A stretch of DNA of 8,075 nucleotides from an uncultured Bacilli bacterium (GCA_947594675.1 CANQEF010000052.1:1-8075); one strand, 5' to 3'. Numbered from the stretch's first letter, positions 1-6,528 are shown. The notes: a model not told the origin generated them from the letters alone. Program-made: numbers and translations.

Positions 1-95
1 AATCCATTAAACCCTTATAAAATAACGGTTTGTTCTTTGTTTTGACTTAAAGTAACTGTCAAACTCGGGTTATATCACAAAATTATATTATTTTG
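1..95. other. Window edge downstream of the coiled-coil gene; no gene
   Basis: No coding region is visible here. The stretch follows the stop codon of the leftward 374-aa gene. It holds a weak hairpin at 77-83/90-96 (7 bp, one G-C pair, 6-nt loop) that overlaps the stop codon, and a second one at 41-46/58-63 (tttgac/gtcaaa, 11-nt loop). Neither is followed by a convincing T-run on the minus strand, so I do not call a terminator. The natural end of this transcript may lie outside the window. Confidence 0.4.
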
Positions 96-1220
96 TCATT
101 TTTCAATTAAACTTTTTTCCATTCTAAGAATTCTTTGTTTTGATTTATGTTCATTACTTACAGATACAAATAGTGGATGCAAATCTTCAGCAGTTATATT
201 ACGTTTTTCTCCATATATTTCTTCAATCATATTCATAAAATTAATTGCATAATTACTATTATTTAAAATAGGCATAAATACTCTTTTAATATCAAAAAAA
301 CAAATATTAGTATCCTTATTTACGTTAACATAAACACCACAATATTCTTCATCTGGATAAACACCCACAGAATCAACTTTTGTTTTAAAAAATACTTTCT
401 CTCCATTGAATTTAATAGTCAATTTATGATAACCATACAATTCACTCCATTGATTACTTCTTGACCATTCCTCTTCTGTTTCTTGTATTGCACTCATATT
501 TTCTTCGTAGTGATTAATAATGTAAGCTAATGAATTAAAAATTAATTTTCTATCTATTAAACATGATTTCTCATATTCTTCTCTTTTTTTAAGCGACAAT
601 CTTTTTTCTAACAAATTTTCTATTTTTTCTTTTCTTTGCAATTGTAGAATTTTTGACATTTCTAAAAATTCTTGTAAAAATTCATCTAATTTTTCAATAC
701 TAATTTCATAAAGTGATTGACTAGATCTTTTTTCATATAAATAATCAATAAAAACTTGGATATAACTTTCTGTATGTTTTGTAATTTTTCTATTATTTGA
801 CGTAAAAGTAGATAATTGTAATAAACATAAAGATGTTTTAGCTTTAGAACAAAGAAAGCTATCAATACCTTTTAATTTATAATTTGGATAAATGCTATCC
901 ATGGCAAATTTTTTATCTTTAGGCTCTATGCAATAATTACAATCTCTAAAAGCCCAATCATTTTTAATACAATGATATGGTATTCCTTCAAATTGTGTCA
1001 TTAACTTTGCAATTATATTACCAATCTGTGTCATTTCATAAGTAGAAAGTTTACTAATTTTATTATGTAACTCTAATTCCTCTTGTTCTATTCTTTTTAG
1101 TGATTTAATTTGGGCTAATTCTTCAATTTCTTTTCTTAATTCTTGTTTATTTTTTTGCTTTTCTTTTAAATCCATAATATCTTTAATCAATATATTATTT
1201 TCATTGTCTATTTGTTGCAT
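96..1220 (-). CDS. Hypothetical protein with two coiled-coil segments, divergent from a LysR regulator
   Basis: I do not recognise this 374-aa protein. There is no signal peptide or membrane segment, so it is probably cytoplasmic. Residues about 8-60 and 170-220 are rich in Glu, Lys and Leu with heptad-like spacing and look like coiled coils. The segment between them is more globular and holds a cysteine group (C84, C94-x2-C97, C124, C132), which could bind metal but is not a known motif. The C-terminal third (about 255-355) looks like a mixed beta/alpha domain with aromatic-rich strands. The ATG start is supported by a strong Shine-Dalgarno (AAGAGGAG at 1236-1229) at good spacing. The stop is TGA. 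The gene is transcribed away from lysR across a 91-bp shared regulatory gap, so it is the best candidate target of that regulator. The open frame and ribosome site make it a real gene; its function is unknown. Confidence 0.85.
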   Translation of the reverse strand: MQQIDNENNILIKDIMDLKEKQKNKQELRKEIEELAQIKSLKRIEQEELELHNKISKLSTYEMTQIGNIIAKLMTQFEGIPYHCIKNDWAFRDCNYCIEPKDKKFAMDSIYPNYKLKGIDSFLCSKAKTSLCLLQLSTFTSNNRKITKHTESYIQVFIDYLYEKRSSQSLYEISIEKLDEFLQEFLEMSKILQLQRKEKIENLLEKRLSLKKREEYEKSCLIDRKLIFNSLAYIINHYEENMSAIQETEEEWSRSNQWSELYGYHKLTIKFNGEKVFFKTKVDSVGVYPDEEYCGVYVNVNKDTNICFFDIKRVFMPILNNSNYAINFMNMIEEIYGEKRNITAEDLHPLFVSVSNEHKSKQRILRMEKSLIEK

Positions 1221-1242
1221 AATATCAGCTCCTCTTATTTGA

Positions 1243-1271
1243 ATTATACATTAAATTGTGATATAAATATA
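1243..1271 (-). promoter_or_regulatory. Candidate promoter of the coiled-coil gene
   Basis: A perfect -10 hexamer TATAAT is read on the minus strand at 1248-1243. Seventeen bases upstream lies only a poor -35 (TATATT, 1271-1266), which suggests activator dependence. A start 6-7 bases downstream would give a leader that begins almost at the ribosome site. The -10 physically overlaps the -35 of the opposing lysR promoter. Confidence 0.5.
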
Positions 1272-1273
1272 AT
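1245..1273 (+). promoter_or_regulatory. Candidate lysR promoter
   Basis: TATACA at 1245-1250 (4 of 6 matches to the -35 consensus), a 17-bp spacer, then a perfect TATAAT at 1268-1273. Transcription would start near 1280, inside the palindrome at 1260-1289, about 32 bases before the ATG. AT-rich DNA gives many chance -10 hexamers, so this is a reasonable but unproven call. Confidence 0.5.
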
Positions 1274-1289
1274 ATATATTTTTTATATC
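1260..1289. promoter_or_regulatory. Candidate LysR operator, 30-bp near-palindrome
   Basis: Positions 1260-1267 (gatataaa) and 1282-1289 (tttatatc) are perfect 8-bp inverted repeats. Across the full 30 bp, 12 of 15 position pairs are complementary. The element covers the -10 of lysR and the -35 zone of the divergent gene, where LysR-family proteins typically bind (established for the family) to repress themselves and activate the neighbour. The region is almost pure A/T, so some symmetry is expected by chance. Confidence 0.45.
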
Positions 1290-1311
1290 TAATATAAGAG
1301 GTGTTTATATT

Positions 1312-2205
1312 ATGAATATCAATTTAGATTTATACCGAATATTTTATGCGGTTGCAAAAAATGGTAGTATTTCAGCAGCAGCAAATCTTCTTTTCATTTC
1401 TCAACCAGCAATAACATTTCAAATAAAAAAATTAGAGGAACTGTTAGGAATTAGTTTATTTACACGAACAAAGCATGGAGTAATATTAACATATGAAGGT
1501 AGTGTTTTATTTGAATATGTAAAAAAAGGAATTGAAAATATTAATAATGGGGAAAATGCATTATCTAATCTAAAAAACTTAGATAGTGGAAATATTAGAA
1601 TTGGTGTATCAACAACAATTTGCAGGCATATTTTAATTCCATATTTAAAAGAGTTTCATGAAAAATATCCTAAAATAGATATACAAATTAATAATAATCT
1701 TTCTACTAATTTATTAAAGGAACTACGAAATGGAAATTTAGATATCTTAATCTTATTCACGCCGACCAGTGAGAATAAAGACTTAAACATAATTCCAATA
1801 ACTAATGTAAACGATATATTTGTTGGGAATAAAAAATATTATGATTTAACTAATGGTAAATTAAACATAAAGAATTTAAAAAACTTCCCTTTAATTTTTC
1901 CAAATTCATCCTCAAATAGTAGAAATTATTTAAATAAATATTTGAAAGACAACAATATTGATATAAAACCAAAATTAGAAGTAGTTAGCTATAATTTAAT
2001 CATTGATTTAATGAAAGCAGGCTTTGGTATAGGATATGCTACTAAAGAATTCATTACTAGCGAATTGAAAAATAAATCACTATATGAAATAGAAGTTTTT
2101 CCTAATATTCCAAAAAGATCTATAGTAATTGCAACAATAGATAAAAAAGAGCCAAATTATAGTACAAAAAAATTAATTGAAATGATAATCAAAAATAAAA
2201 ATTAA
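1312..2205 (+). CDS. LysR-type transcriptional regulator
   Basis: A cytoplasmic DNA-binding regulator of normal family length (297 aa). Residues 1-62 form the LysR winged helix-turn-helix, with the diagnostic run from S19 through A22-A24, S30-Q31-P32-A33, Q37-I38-K39-x-L41-E42, and L49-F50-x-R52. A linker helix follows (about 63-90). Residues about 92-297 are the periplasmic-binding-protein-like co-inducer domain, starting at G93-N94-I95-R96-I97-G98 and including G237-x-G239-I240-G241. The inducer cannot be read from the sequence. The ATG has a good ribosome site (AAGAGGTG, 1296-1303, 8 bases away). The gene is divergent from the coiled-coil gene, which is its likely target, and is probably autoregulated through the palindrome at 1260-1289. 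It is monocistronic, with its own terminator at 2239-2277. Family assignment is very secure; the regulated process is unknown. Confidence 0.95.
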   Translation: MNINLDLYRIFYAVAKNGSISAAANLLFISQPAITFQIKKLEELLGISLFTRTKHGVILTYEGSVLFEYVKKGIENINNGENALSNLKNLDSGNIRIGVSTTICRHILIPYLKEFHEKYPKIDIQINNNLSTNLLKELRNGNLDILILFTPTSENKDLNIIPITNVNDIFVGNKKYYDLTNGKLNIKNLKNFPLIFPNSSSNSRNYLNKYLKDNNIDIKPKLEVVSYNLIIDLMKAGFGIGYATKEFITSELKNKSLYEIEVFPNIPKRSIVIATIDKKEPNYSTKKLIEMIIKNKN

Positions 2206-2238
2206 TTTTGTAGATATGTATTTATATTTTTAGTATTT

Positions 2239-2277
2239 ACACACGCATATTAACTGTCAATATGCAAGTGTGTTTTT
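2239..2277 (+). terminator. Rho-independent terminator of the lysR gene
   Basis: The stem pairs acacac+gcatatt (2239-2251) with aatatgc+gtgtgt (2259-2265, 2268-2273). That gives 13 bp with a 2-nt AA bulge and a 7-nt loop, followed directly by a run of five Ts (2273-2277). It lies 33 bases after the lysR stop codon. Confidence 0.85.
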
Positions 2278-2282
2278 CTGAA

Positions 2283-2326
2283 TTGACAAAATAACCCTAC
2301 TCTCAAGTTAATTTGAGAGTAGGGTT
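2283..2326 (-). terminator. Terminator of the tRNA-Glu transcript, perfect 14-bp stem
   Basis: Arms 2293-2306 and 2313-2326 are perfect 14-bp inverted repeats with a 6-nt loop. On the minus strand the stem is followed by ATTTTGT, a moderate T-rich tail, 37 bases past the end of the tRNA. The tail on the plus strand is poorer (CTATCTTTA), but the hairpin could back up the lysR terminator, which faces it. Confidence 0.8.
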
Positions 2327-2333
2327 CTATCTT

Positions 2334-2352
2334 TACTCGAGCTTTTCGAGTA
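2334..2352 (-). other. Hairpin in the tRNA trailer
   Basis: Perfect 7-bp inverted repeat tactcga / tcgagta with a 5-nt loop, 10 bases beyond the CCA end of the tRNA. It has no T-run on either strand, so it is not a terminator by itself. It may be a processing or stability element of the 3' trailer. Confidence 0.5.
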
Positions 2353-2362
2353 TCAATCAATC

Positions 2363-2439
2363 TGGTAGTCTGTACGGGGTTCGAACCCGTGAATGCCACC
2401 TTGAGAGGGTGGTGTGTTAAGCCACTTCACCAACAGACC
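2363..2439 (-). tRNA. tRNA-Glu, anticodon CUC
   Basis: A full cloverleaf of 77 nt including an encoded CCA (2365-2363). The acceptor stem GGTCTGT/ACAGACT has a G1-U72 wobble and discriminator A. The D stem is GTG/CAC, with GG and TTAA in its loop. The anticodon stem CCACC/GGTGG carries loop CTCTCAA, placing CUC at 34-36. The T stem is ACGGG/CCCGT with loop TTCGAAC. CUC reads the GAG glutamate codon. The overall body (GG-TCTGTTGG start and the T arm) agrees with Firmicute tRNA-Glu. It is transcribed alone, with a promoter at 2466-2494 and a terminator at 2283-2326. CUC is the rarer Glu isoacceptor in AT-rich Firmicutes, which usually rely on UUC, so a UUC gene is expected elsewhere in the genome. 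Confidence 0.95.
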
Positions 2440-2444
2440 AAAAC

Positions 2445-2462
2445 TAATGTCTTTCGACATTA
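2445..2462 (-). other. Hairpin at the 5' end of the tRNA-Glu transcript
   Basis: A perfect 7-bp stem, taatgtc/gacatta, with a 4-nt loop that reads GAAA (GNRA type) on the minus strand. It is 5 bases upstream of the tRNA. The predicted start site falls just inside its first arm, leaving at least a 5-bp stem in the precursor. It is followed on the minus strand by GTTTT, so it could also be a weak terminator for readthrough from the sigma gene. Confidence 0.45.
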
Positions 2463-2465
2463 ATA

Positions 2466-2494
2466 ATTTTAACATAATATTTTTCTAAATTCAA
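2466..2494 (-). promoter_or_regulatory. Promoter of tRNA-Glu
   Basis: The minus strand has TTGAAT (2494-2489), a 17-bp spacer, and TAAAAT (2471-2466) preceded by TGT, an extended -10. Spacing is ideal and the start would fall near 2459-2460, about 20 bases before the mature tRNA end. It lies just after the sigma gene stop codon, so the tRNA is independently transcribed. Confidence 0.7.
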
Positions 2495-2518
2495 CTAACT
2501 TTTAAAAGAAAAAATATT

Positions 2519-5500
2519 CTATTGATTTAACTTTAGTTTTTTCTTTTCTTTATTAGTTGCACAACAATTATCTCTTACAAATTGCATGAAGTATTTTAAG
2601 GCTTCAAAATTTTTCTTTTCCTCAGAAATAGTTGTATAATCTTTACTAAAAATTGTCTTTAAAGTTTCTTTATACTCTAAAGGTAATAAATCTTTAATAT
2701 CAGAATCCAGATCAAGATATATCTTTTTTAAATTAGTTATATCATTACTATCTAATTTAGGATTATTTTTACAAATATTAATTATTTTTCTTCGTAATTT
2801 ATGAATAGTCTCTTTAGCTTGTTGATATTTTTCTTTAGTTGTACTTTCATTGTCTAAATTTGGCCCTAAAACATCATATATTAAAAGTTTTTCATCAGTA
2901 TCTAATCTAGAAATGGCTTTTTGCAATACTTCCTTAGAACAATTAAATTTTATATTCCTAGTATTATTCTCAATATTAAGTTTATTTAAATTATCAATAT
3001 ATTTTTGAGGTAATGGAAGATTGTTTTTTATTAGATTAATTAATTCTTTAAAAGATGGTGTTAATTCATTTTCGAGCCTGTCTTTTTCAGAATCACTTAA
3101 TTTATCTAAATCAATTCTTTTTTTAGCAAGACCAAACTTAGCTCTTAAAAGTCTTTTATCATAAACATCAAAGTATTCCAAGGCTCTTTGTATATAGTAA
3201 TTATCAGCATCTAATTGTTCATAAGAATTAATTTTAATGTTTGATCTTTTAGACATTAATAAATAATTAGATATGTGTCTTGATATATTTATATAAGTAT
3301 TATAATCATCAACTGATATATATTTTTTATCCAAGTCTGGGCCTAATAGCTGGTAAATAAAAGTTTTTTCTTCTTCAGGTAAATAAGAAATAACATATTC
3401 TAATTGTTCTTTACTACAACTAAAGCCTGTTCTTTTTTTATAATTTTTTGCTAGTAGTTTAACTGATGATTCAATTTTTTGTAAGATCGTTTTATAAGTA
3501 GGATTATTAGAATAATAATAGTCAATAAAATTTTTTATACTAGGTAAAATATTTTCTTTAATAAGTTGAAATTCATCAGCTGATATTTTTTCTTCTTTTA
3601 AAACTTTATTTAAGATAATTTTACTATCTTTACTTAGATAATCTAAGATTGTACCAATTATCTTATCTTCATCAAATTCTTTTGACATTATTTGTTCATT
3701 AAAAGTTAGTTTAATTCTTTGAAAAGAATCTTTTTCTTTTGCTGTAAATATTACTGTAGGTAATTCTTTATTTAGACTTTGTCCAAACTTTTTATACATA
3801 ATATTTTTATCTTCTTGTGACAATGTTTCAAAAATTTTATTAAAATCTTCAACTCCCATTTTGAAGAATTTAGCCGCCTTATTTGATTCTTTAAAAAGTA
3901 TTTTTATTTTATTAGAAGTCTCTTCATTTAATTCATCATTATTTTTTAAATATTCTATAGCTATATTTAATCCAGGTAAAATATTATATTTTAATCTTTC
4001 ATAATCATCTTTCATTAGTTTATCATTAGTATTTAAAAAGTTTTTTACTTTTTCTAAATCGTTACTAGATAAATATGAAAAGACTTTTTCTACTAAGTTT
4101 TGATAATTATCTAAAAGACTTTCAAATTCTCGTTTTAAGGATAATATTTTATTATTTAGTTTAGGGATAATTTTAGTGATAATCTTTTCATTTTTACTAT
4201 AAGAGATTTCATTAACTTGCAATGAATTTAGGAAATCAGTACCAAATCTTTCTTGTAAAAGTTCTAATTCATTTAAGGTAAGCGAATTTAAATGAAATTT
4301 CAACTCCTCGATATTTTCCGCAACAGTTAAATCTAAAAATGAGCAATCATTAATATTTAAATCATAATGATTCGTATTTTGAATGTTAATGGCATAAGTA
4401 ACCAATTCTTGAATTACAATATCTTCATAGGCCTCTAAATTTTCAATATTGATAAATTGACTATCTAAATTTTTAAAATTATTTCTTAAATAAGCTTGTT
4501 TTTCACTAGATAAATAGTTAAAGGCCGTATTTAAAGTGTTCAAACTAATTACATTATTATTGGAAAAAGAAATTTTTTCTTTTTTGATTTTTATTTTTCT
4601 TTTATTGTCAATTTTTAAACTATTAATAACTTTAGTGAGATAGTGTTCTAAAGGTAATGGTAATTCTTCTAGATCATTATTAATAGGATTATTTTTATAT
4701 TTTCTAAGAAGTAATTTTAGATCTTCTTCTTTTAAGCTAACTAATCTTTTATTTAATTCGGAAATATCTTTTACATTAAGAGCCTTAATTAGACTATCTT
4801 TATTAACTTTTATCATATTGGGTCTATTAATTGCTTGAGAAATGATATTTAATTTATTATAAATATATACTAATTTTTGATCATTTTCATTAAAAGCAAC
4901 TCTTTTTGAGTAATCGGAACCATAAATTTCTTGCAAATATTTTTGTTCATCGGCATCTAAATATTCTATTCCTTTTACAACACAATTTTTAGGTAAAAAT
5001 ATCATACTAAATAGTGTTTGGACTTTATTTTTAACTAAAGTTGTCTCTATTAATTCTGGATTATCTAAATAATTGATATTCTTTTTCATTTGTGGATCAT
5101 TATAAAGTTTTAATAAAGCATTATTCTGAATTTGACGTACTCTTTCTCCAGAAATATTTAATATTCTTCCAATTTCTGAAAGTGTACATTCTTTTTTATC
5201 ATTTAAACCAAATCTTAAATTAATTACTTTTTGTTCATTAGGATTTAACTTTTCCAAGGATAAGTTAATAATGTCTTTAAGATTTCTTAAAATATATTCA
5301 TCTTCAATGTTAATTCTGTCATCTTTCAAAAAATCTTTTATTTCTACCTCTTTATTTTCATCATCGTATACTTCAGTATTATAACTAATTATTTCTTGAT
5401 TTAAATTTAGTAAATTCTCTATCTTAGTACTATCTGTAGATAATCTATTGGCTAATTCTTCAACTGTTGGCTCTTGACCATGTTCTTGAATCATTTCTTC

Positions 5501-6523
5501 TTTTTTTCTAAGTAGTTTATTTATATCAGTACTAATATATGCTGGTAAGCGGATACTACGGGAATTATTAGCGAGTTCTCGAGTTATTTTATGTCTTATC
5601 CACCAAGTAGCATAAGTTGAAAATTTAAAGCCTTTATTAATATCAAATTTATTTATAGCAATCATTAAGCCAATGTTTCCCTCTTGAATTAAATCAAGAA
5701 AAGCAACACCATGTCCTATGTATTTTTTAGCAATAGAAACGACGAGTGATAAGTTATGTTCTACAAAATAGTTTTTGGCCTCTTTATCTCCTAGAGCTAT
5801 TCTTTTTAAATAATATTTTTCTTCTTCATCACTTAATTTTTTATGAGGGATATTGTTTATATAATCCCTAATGTTATCACCAGAATAGTAATCTTCAGGC
5901 TTTTTTGTGTTAGAAAAATATTTCTTAGATAATTCTTCATTGTTTTCTTCTTCATATAATTCATTATTTAAAGAGAATTCAGGAATTTTAATGTTATTTT
6001 TCTGACAATATGGGTCAATTAAATTTATCAAATTACTTTTTGTAATTTCTAATAATTTATATTTATTAATAATTCCGTCTTTATAAATTACTTTTTCAAT
6101 AGCTTTTTTTACCAAAGGATTATCAATTAAGTAATAATAGTCTTCAAAAGAAATATTTTCATAAAGCTTTTCCAGTTCATTGATAAAGTTTAAAAGATTA
6201 CTTTCTGAGTCTATGTGTTCATTCCTAGTAAAATAATTGTTAGTATACTTTTCTAAAATAGTATTATCTTTAGCATTTTCAAATAATTCTTTAAGTAAAA
6301 GCATATATTCTTGGATATAATTTTTATTAAATGCTCGTTTAAAATCTTTGTCATCTGAAGTTGGTGTTCTTAATAATTTATCTATTGCTGCTTGGAATAA
6401 GGCATCTTGTTTTAAAGAATCTATAGCTAAATAACTAAATTGCTTGTCAATCTTTTTTTTATAATTATAAATTGATTTTAATACTTCTTGTTTTTCATCT
6501 TCAGAAATAGTTTTTAAATCCAT
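2519..6523 (-). CDS. Giant sigma-70 family protein with long repeat-bearing C-terminal extension
   Basis: A 1334-aa protein, numbered here from the ATG at 6523. Residues about 214-475 are a complete sigma core: region 1.2, region 2 with the strand-opening run F-S-T-Y-A-T-W-W (301-308), region 3, and region 4 with its helix-turn-helix (447-473). Ordinary RpoD-type sigmas are about 350-620 aa and end right after region 4. Here about 860 residues follow, predicted helical and Asn/Lys/Glu/Leu-rich, with about ten degenerate copies of a motif like region 4.1. The first 213 residues do not resemble region 1.1. It should bind core RNA polymerase and promoter DNA in the cytoplasm. Position H311 replaces the glutamine that reads base -12, and G459 replaces a -35-reading arginine. 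It is probably not the housekeeping sigma, though that cannot be excluded. A longer frame opens at GTG 6532, but that codon lies inside the Shine-Dalgarno of the ATG, so I prefer 6523. It has its own promoter after the murC terminator. The sigma core is certain; the role of the extension is unknown. Confidence 0.9.
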   Translation of the reverse strand: MDLKTISEDEKQEVLKSIYNYKKKIDKQFSYLAIDSLKQDALFQAAIDKLLRTPTSDDKDFKRAFNKNYIQEYMLLLKELFENAKDNTILEKYTNNYFTRNEHIDSESNLLNFINELEKLYENISFEDYYYLIDNPLVKKAIEKVIYKDGIINKYKLLEITKSNLINLIDPYCQKNNIKIPEFSLNNELYEEENNEELSKKYFSNTKKPEDYYSGDNIRDYINNIPHKKLSDEEEKYYLKRIALGDKEAKNYFVEHNLSLVVSIAKKYIGHGVAFLDLIQEGNIGLMIAINKFDINKGFKFSTYATWWIRHKITRELANNSRSIRLPAYISTDINKLLRKKEEMIQEHGQEPTVEELANRLSTDSTKIENLLNLNQEIISYNTEVYDDENKEVEIKDFLKDDRINIEDEYILRNLKDIINLSLEKLNPNEQKVINLRFGLNDKKECTLSEIGRILNISGERVRQIQNNALLKLYNDPQMKKNINYLDNPELIETTLVKNKVQTLFSMIFLPKNCVVKGIEYLDADEQKYLQEIYGSDYSKRVAFNENDQKLVYIYNKLNIISQAINRPNMIKVNKDSLIKALNVKDISELNKRLVSLKEEDLKLLLRKYKNNPINNDLEELPLPLEHYLTKVINSLKIDNKRKIKIKKEKISFSNNNVISLNTLNTAFNYLSSEKQAYLRNNFKNLDSQFINIENLEAYEDIVIQELVTYAINIQNTNHYDLNINDCSFLDLTVAENIEELKFHLNSLTLNELELLQERFGTDFLNSLQVNEISYSKNEKIITKIIPKLNNKILSLKREFESLLDNYQNLVEKVFSYLSSNDLEKVKNFLNTNDKLMKDDYERLKYNILPGLNIAIEYLKNNDELNEETSNKIKILFKESNKAAKFFKMGVEDFNKIFETLSQEDKNIMYKKFGQSLNKELPTVIFTAKEKDSFQRIKLTFNEQIMSKEFDEDKIIGTILDYLSKDSKIILNKVLKEEKISADEFQLIKENILPSIKNFIDYYYSNNPTYKTILQKIESSVKLLAKNYKKRTGFSCSKEQLEYVISYLPEEEKTFIYQLLGPDLDKKYISVDDYNTYINISRHISNYLLMSKRSNIKINSYEQLDADNYYIQRALEYFDVYDKRLLRAKFGLAKKRIDLDKLSDSEKDRLENELTPSFKELINLIKNNLPLPQKYIDNLNKLNIENNTRNIKFNCSKEVLQKAISRLDTDEKLLIYDVLGPNLDNESTTKEKYQQAKETIHKLRRKIINICKNNPKLDSNDITNLKKIYLDLDSDIKDLLPLEYKETLKTIFSKDYTTISEEKKNFEALKYFMQFVRDNCCATNKEKKKLKLNQ
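2855..4969 (-). repeat. About ten degenerate protein repeats, period about 76 residues
   Basis: The repeated core is roughly [hydrophobic]-x-x-L-[S/D/P]-x-x-[E/D]-x-x-x-[L/I]-x-x-x-[F/L]-G-x-[D/S]-[L/F]. It begins near residues 519, 594, 668, 745, 815, 898, 960, 1045, 1115 and 1204, with gaps of 62-89 and a mean of 76. Most units end in a second helix with a pattern like I-L-P-x-[L/I]-x-x-x-I, often followed by N-N (for example at about 847-862 and 992-1007). The core resembles the start of sigma region 4 (residues 423-442, L-E-K-L-N-P-N-E-Q ... R-F-G-L). Copies at 1034-1065 and 1193-1224 are the most alike. The alignment was done by eye; copy number and edges are approximate. Confidence 0.6.
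5099..5884 (-). other. Sigma-70 core (regions 1.2, 2, 3, 4) within the giant protein
   Basis: Region 1.2 spans about 214-246 (D-N-I-R-D-Y-I ... S-D-E-E-E). Regions 2.1-2.4 span about 248-330, with D-L-I-Q-E-G-N-I-G-L-M, K-G-F-K-F-S-T-Y-A-T-W-W and S-I-R-L-P. Region 3 spans about 331-402, with G-Q-E-P-T-V-E-E-L-A. Region 4 spans about 421-475, with L-N-P-N-E-Q-K-V-I-N-L-R-F-G-L and T-L-S-E-I-G ... E-R-V-R-Q-I. The match to group 1/2 sigma factors is close, apart from the two contact positions described in the findings. Confidence 0.93.
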
Positions 6524-6528
6524 TTTTT

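Noticed and set aside
53..2260. The 10-base string taactgtcaa occurs at 53-62 and 2251-2260, on both sides of the coiled-coil/lysR pair, beside a tRNA gene, suggesting an inserted island with direct repeats.
   Set aside because: Ten bases is within chance for AT-rich DNA, the second copy lies in the lysR terminator loop, it does not match the tRNA 3' end, and there is no integrase or other mobility gene.
2445..2462. Main terminator of the sigma gene.
   Set aside because: Only four Ts follow the stem and a good tRNA promoter ends right at it. It fits better as part of the tRNA precursor, though weak termination is possible.
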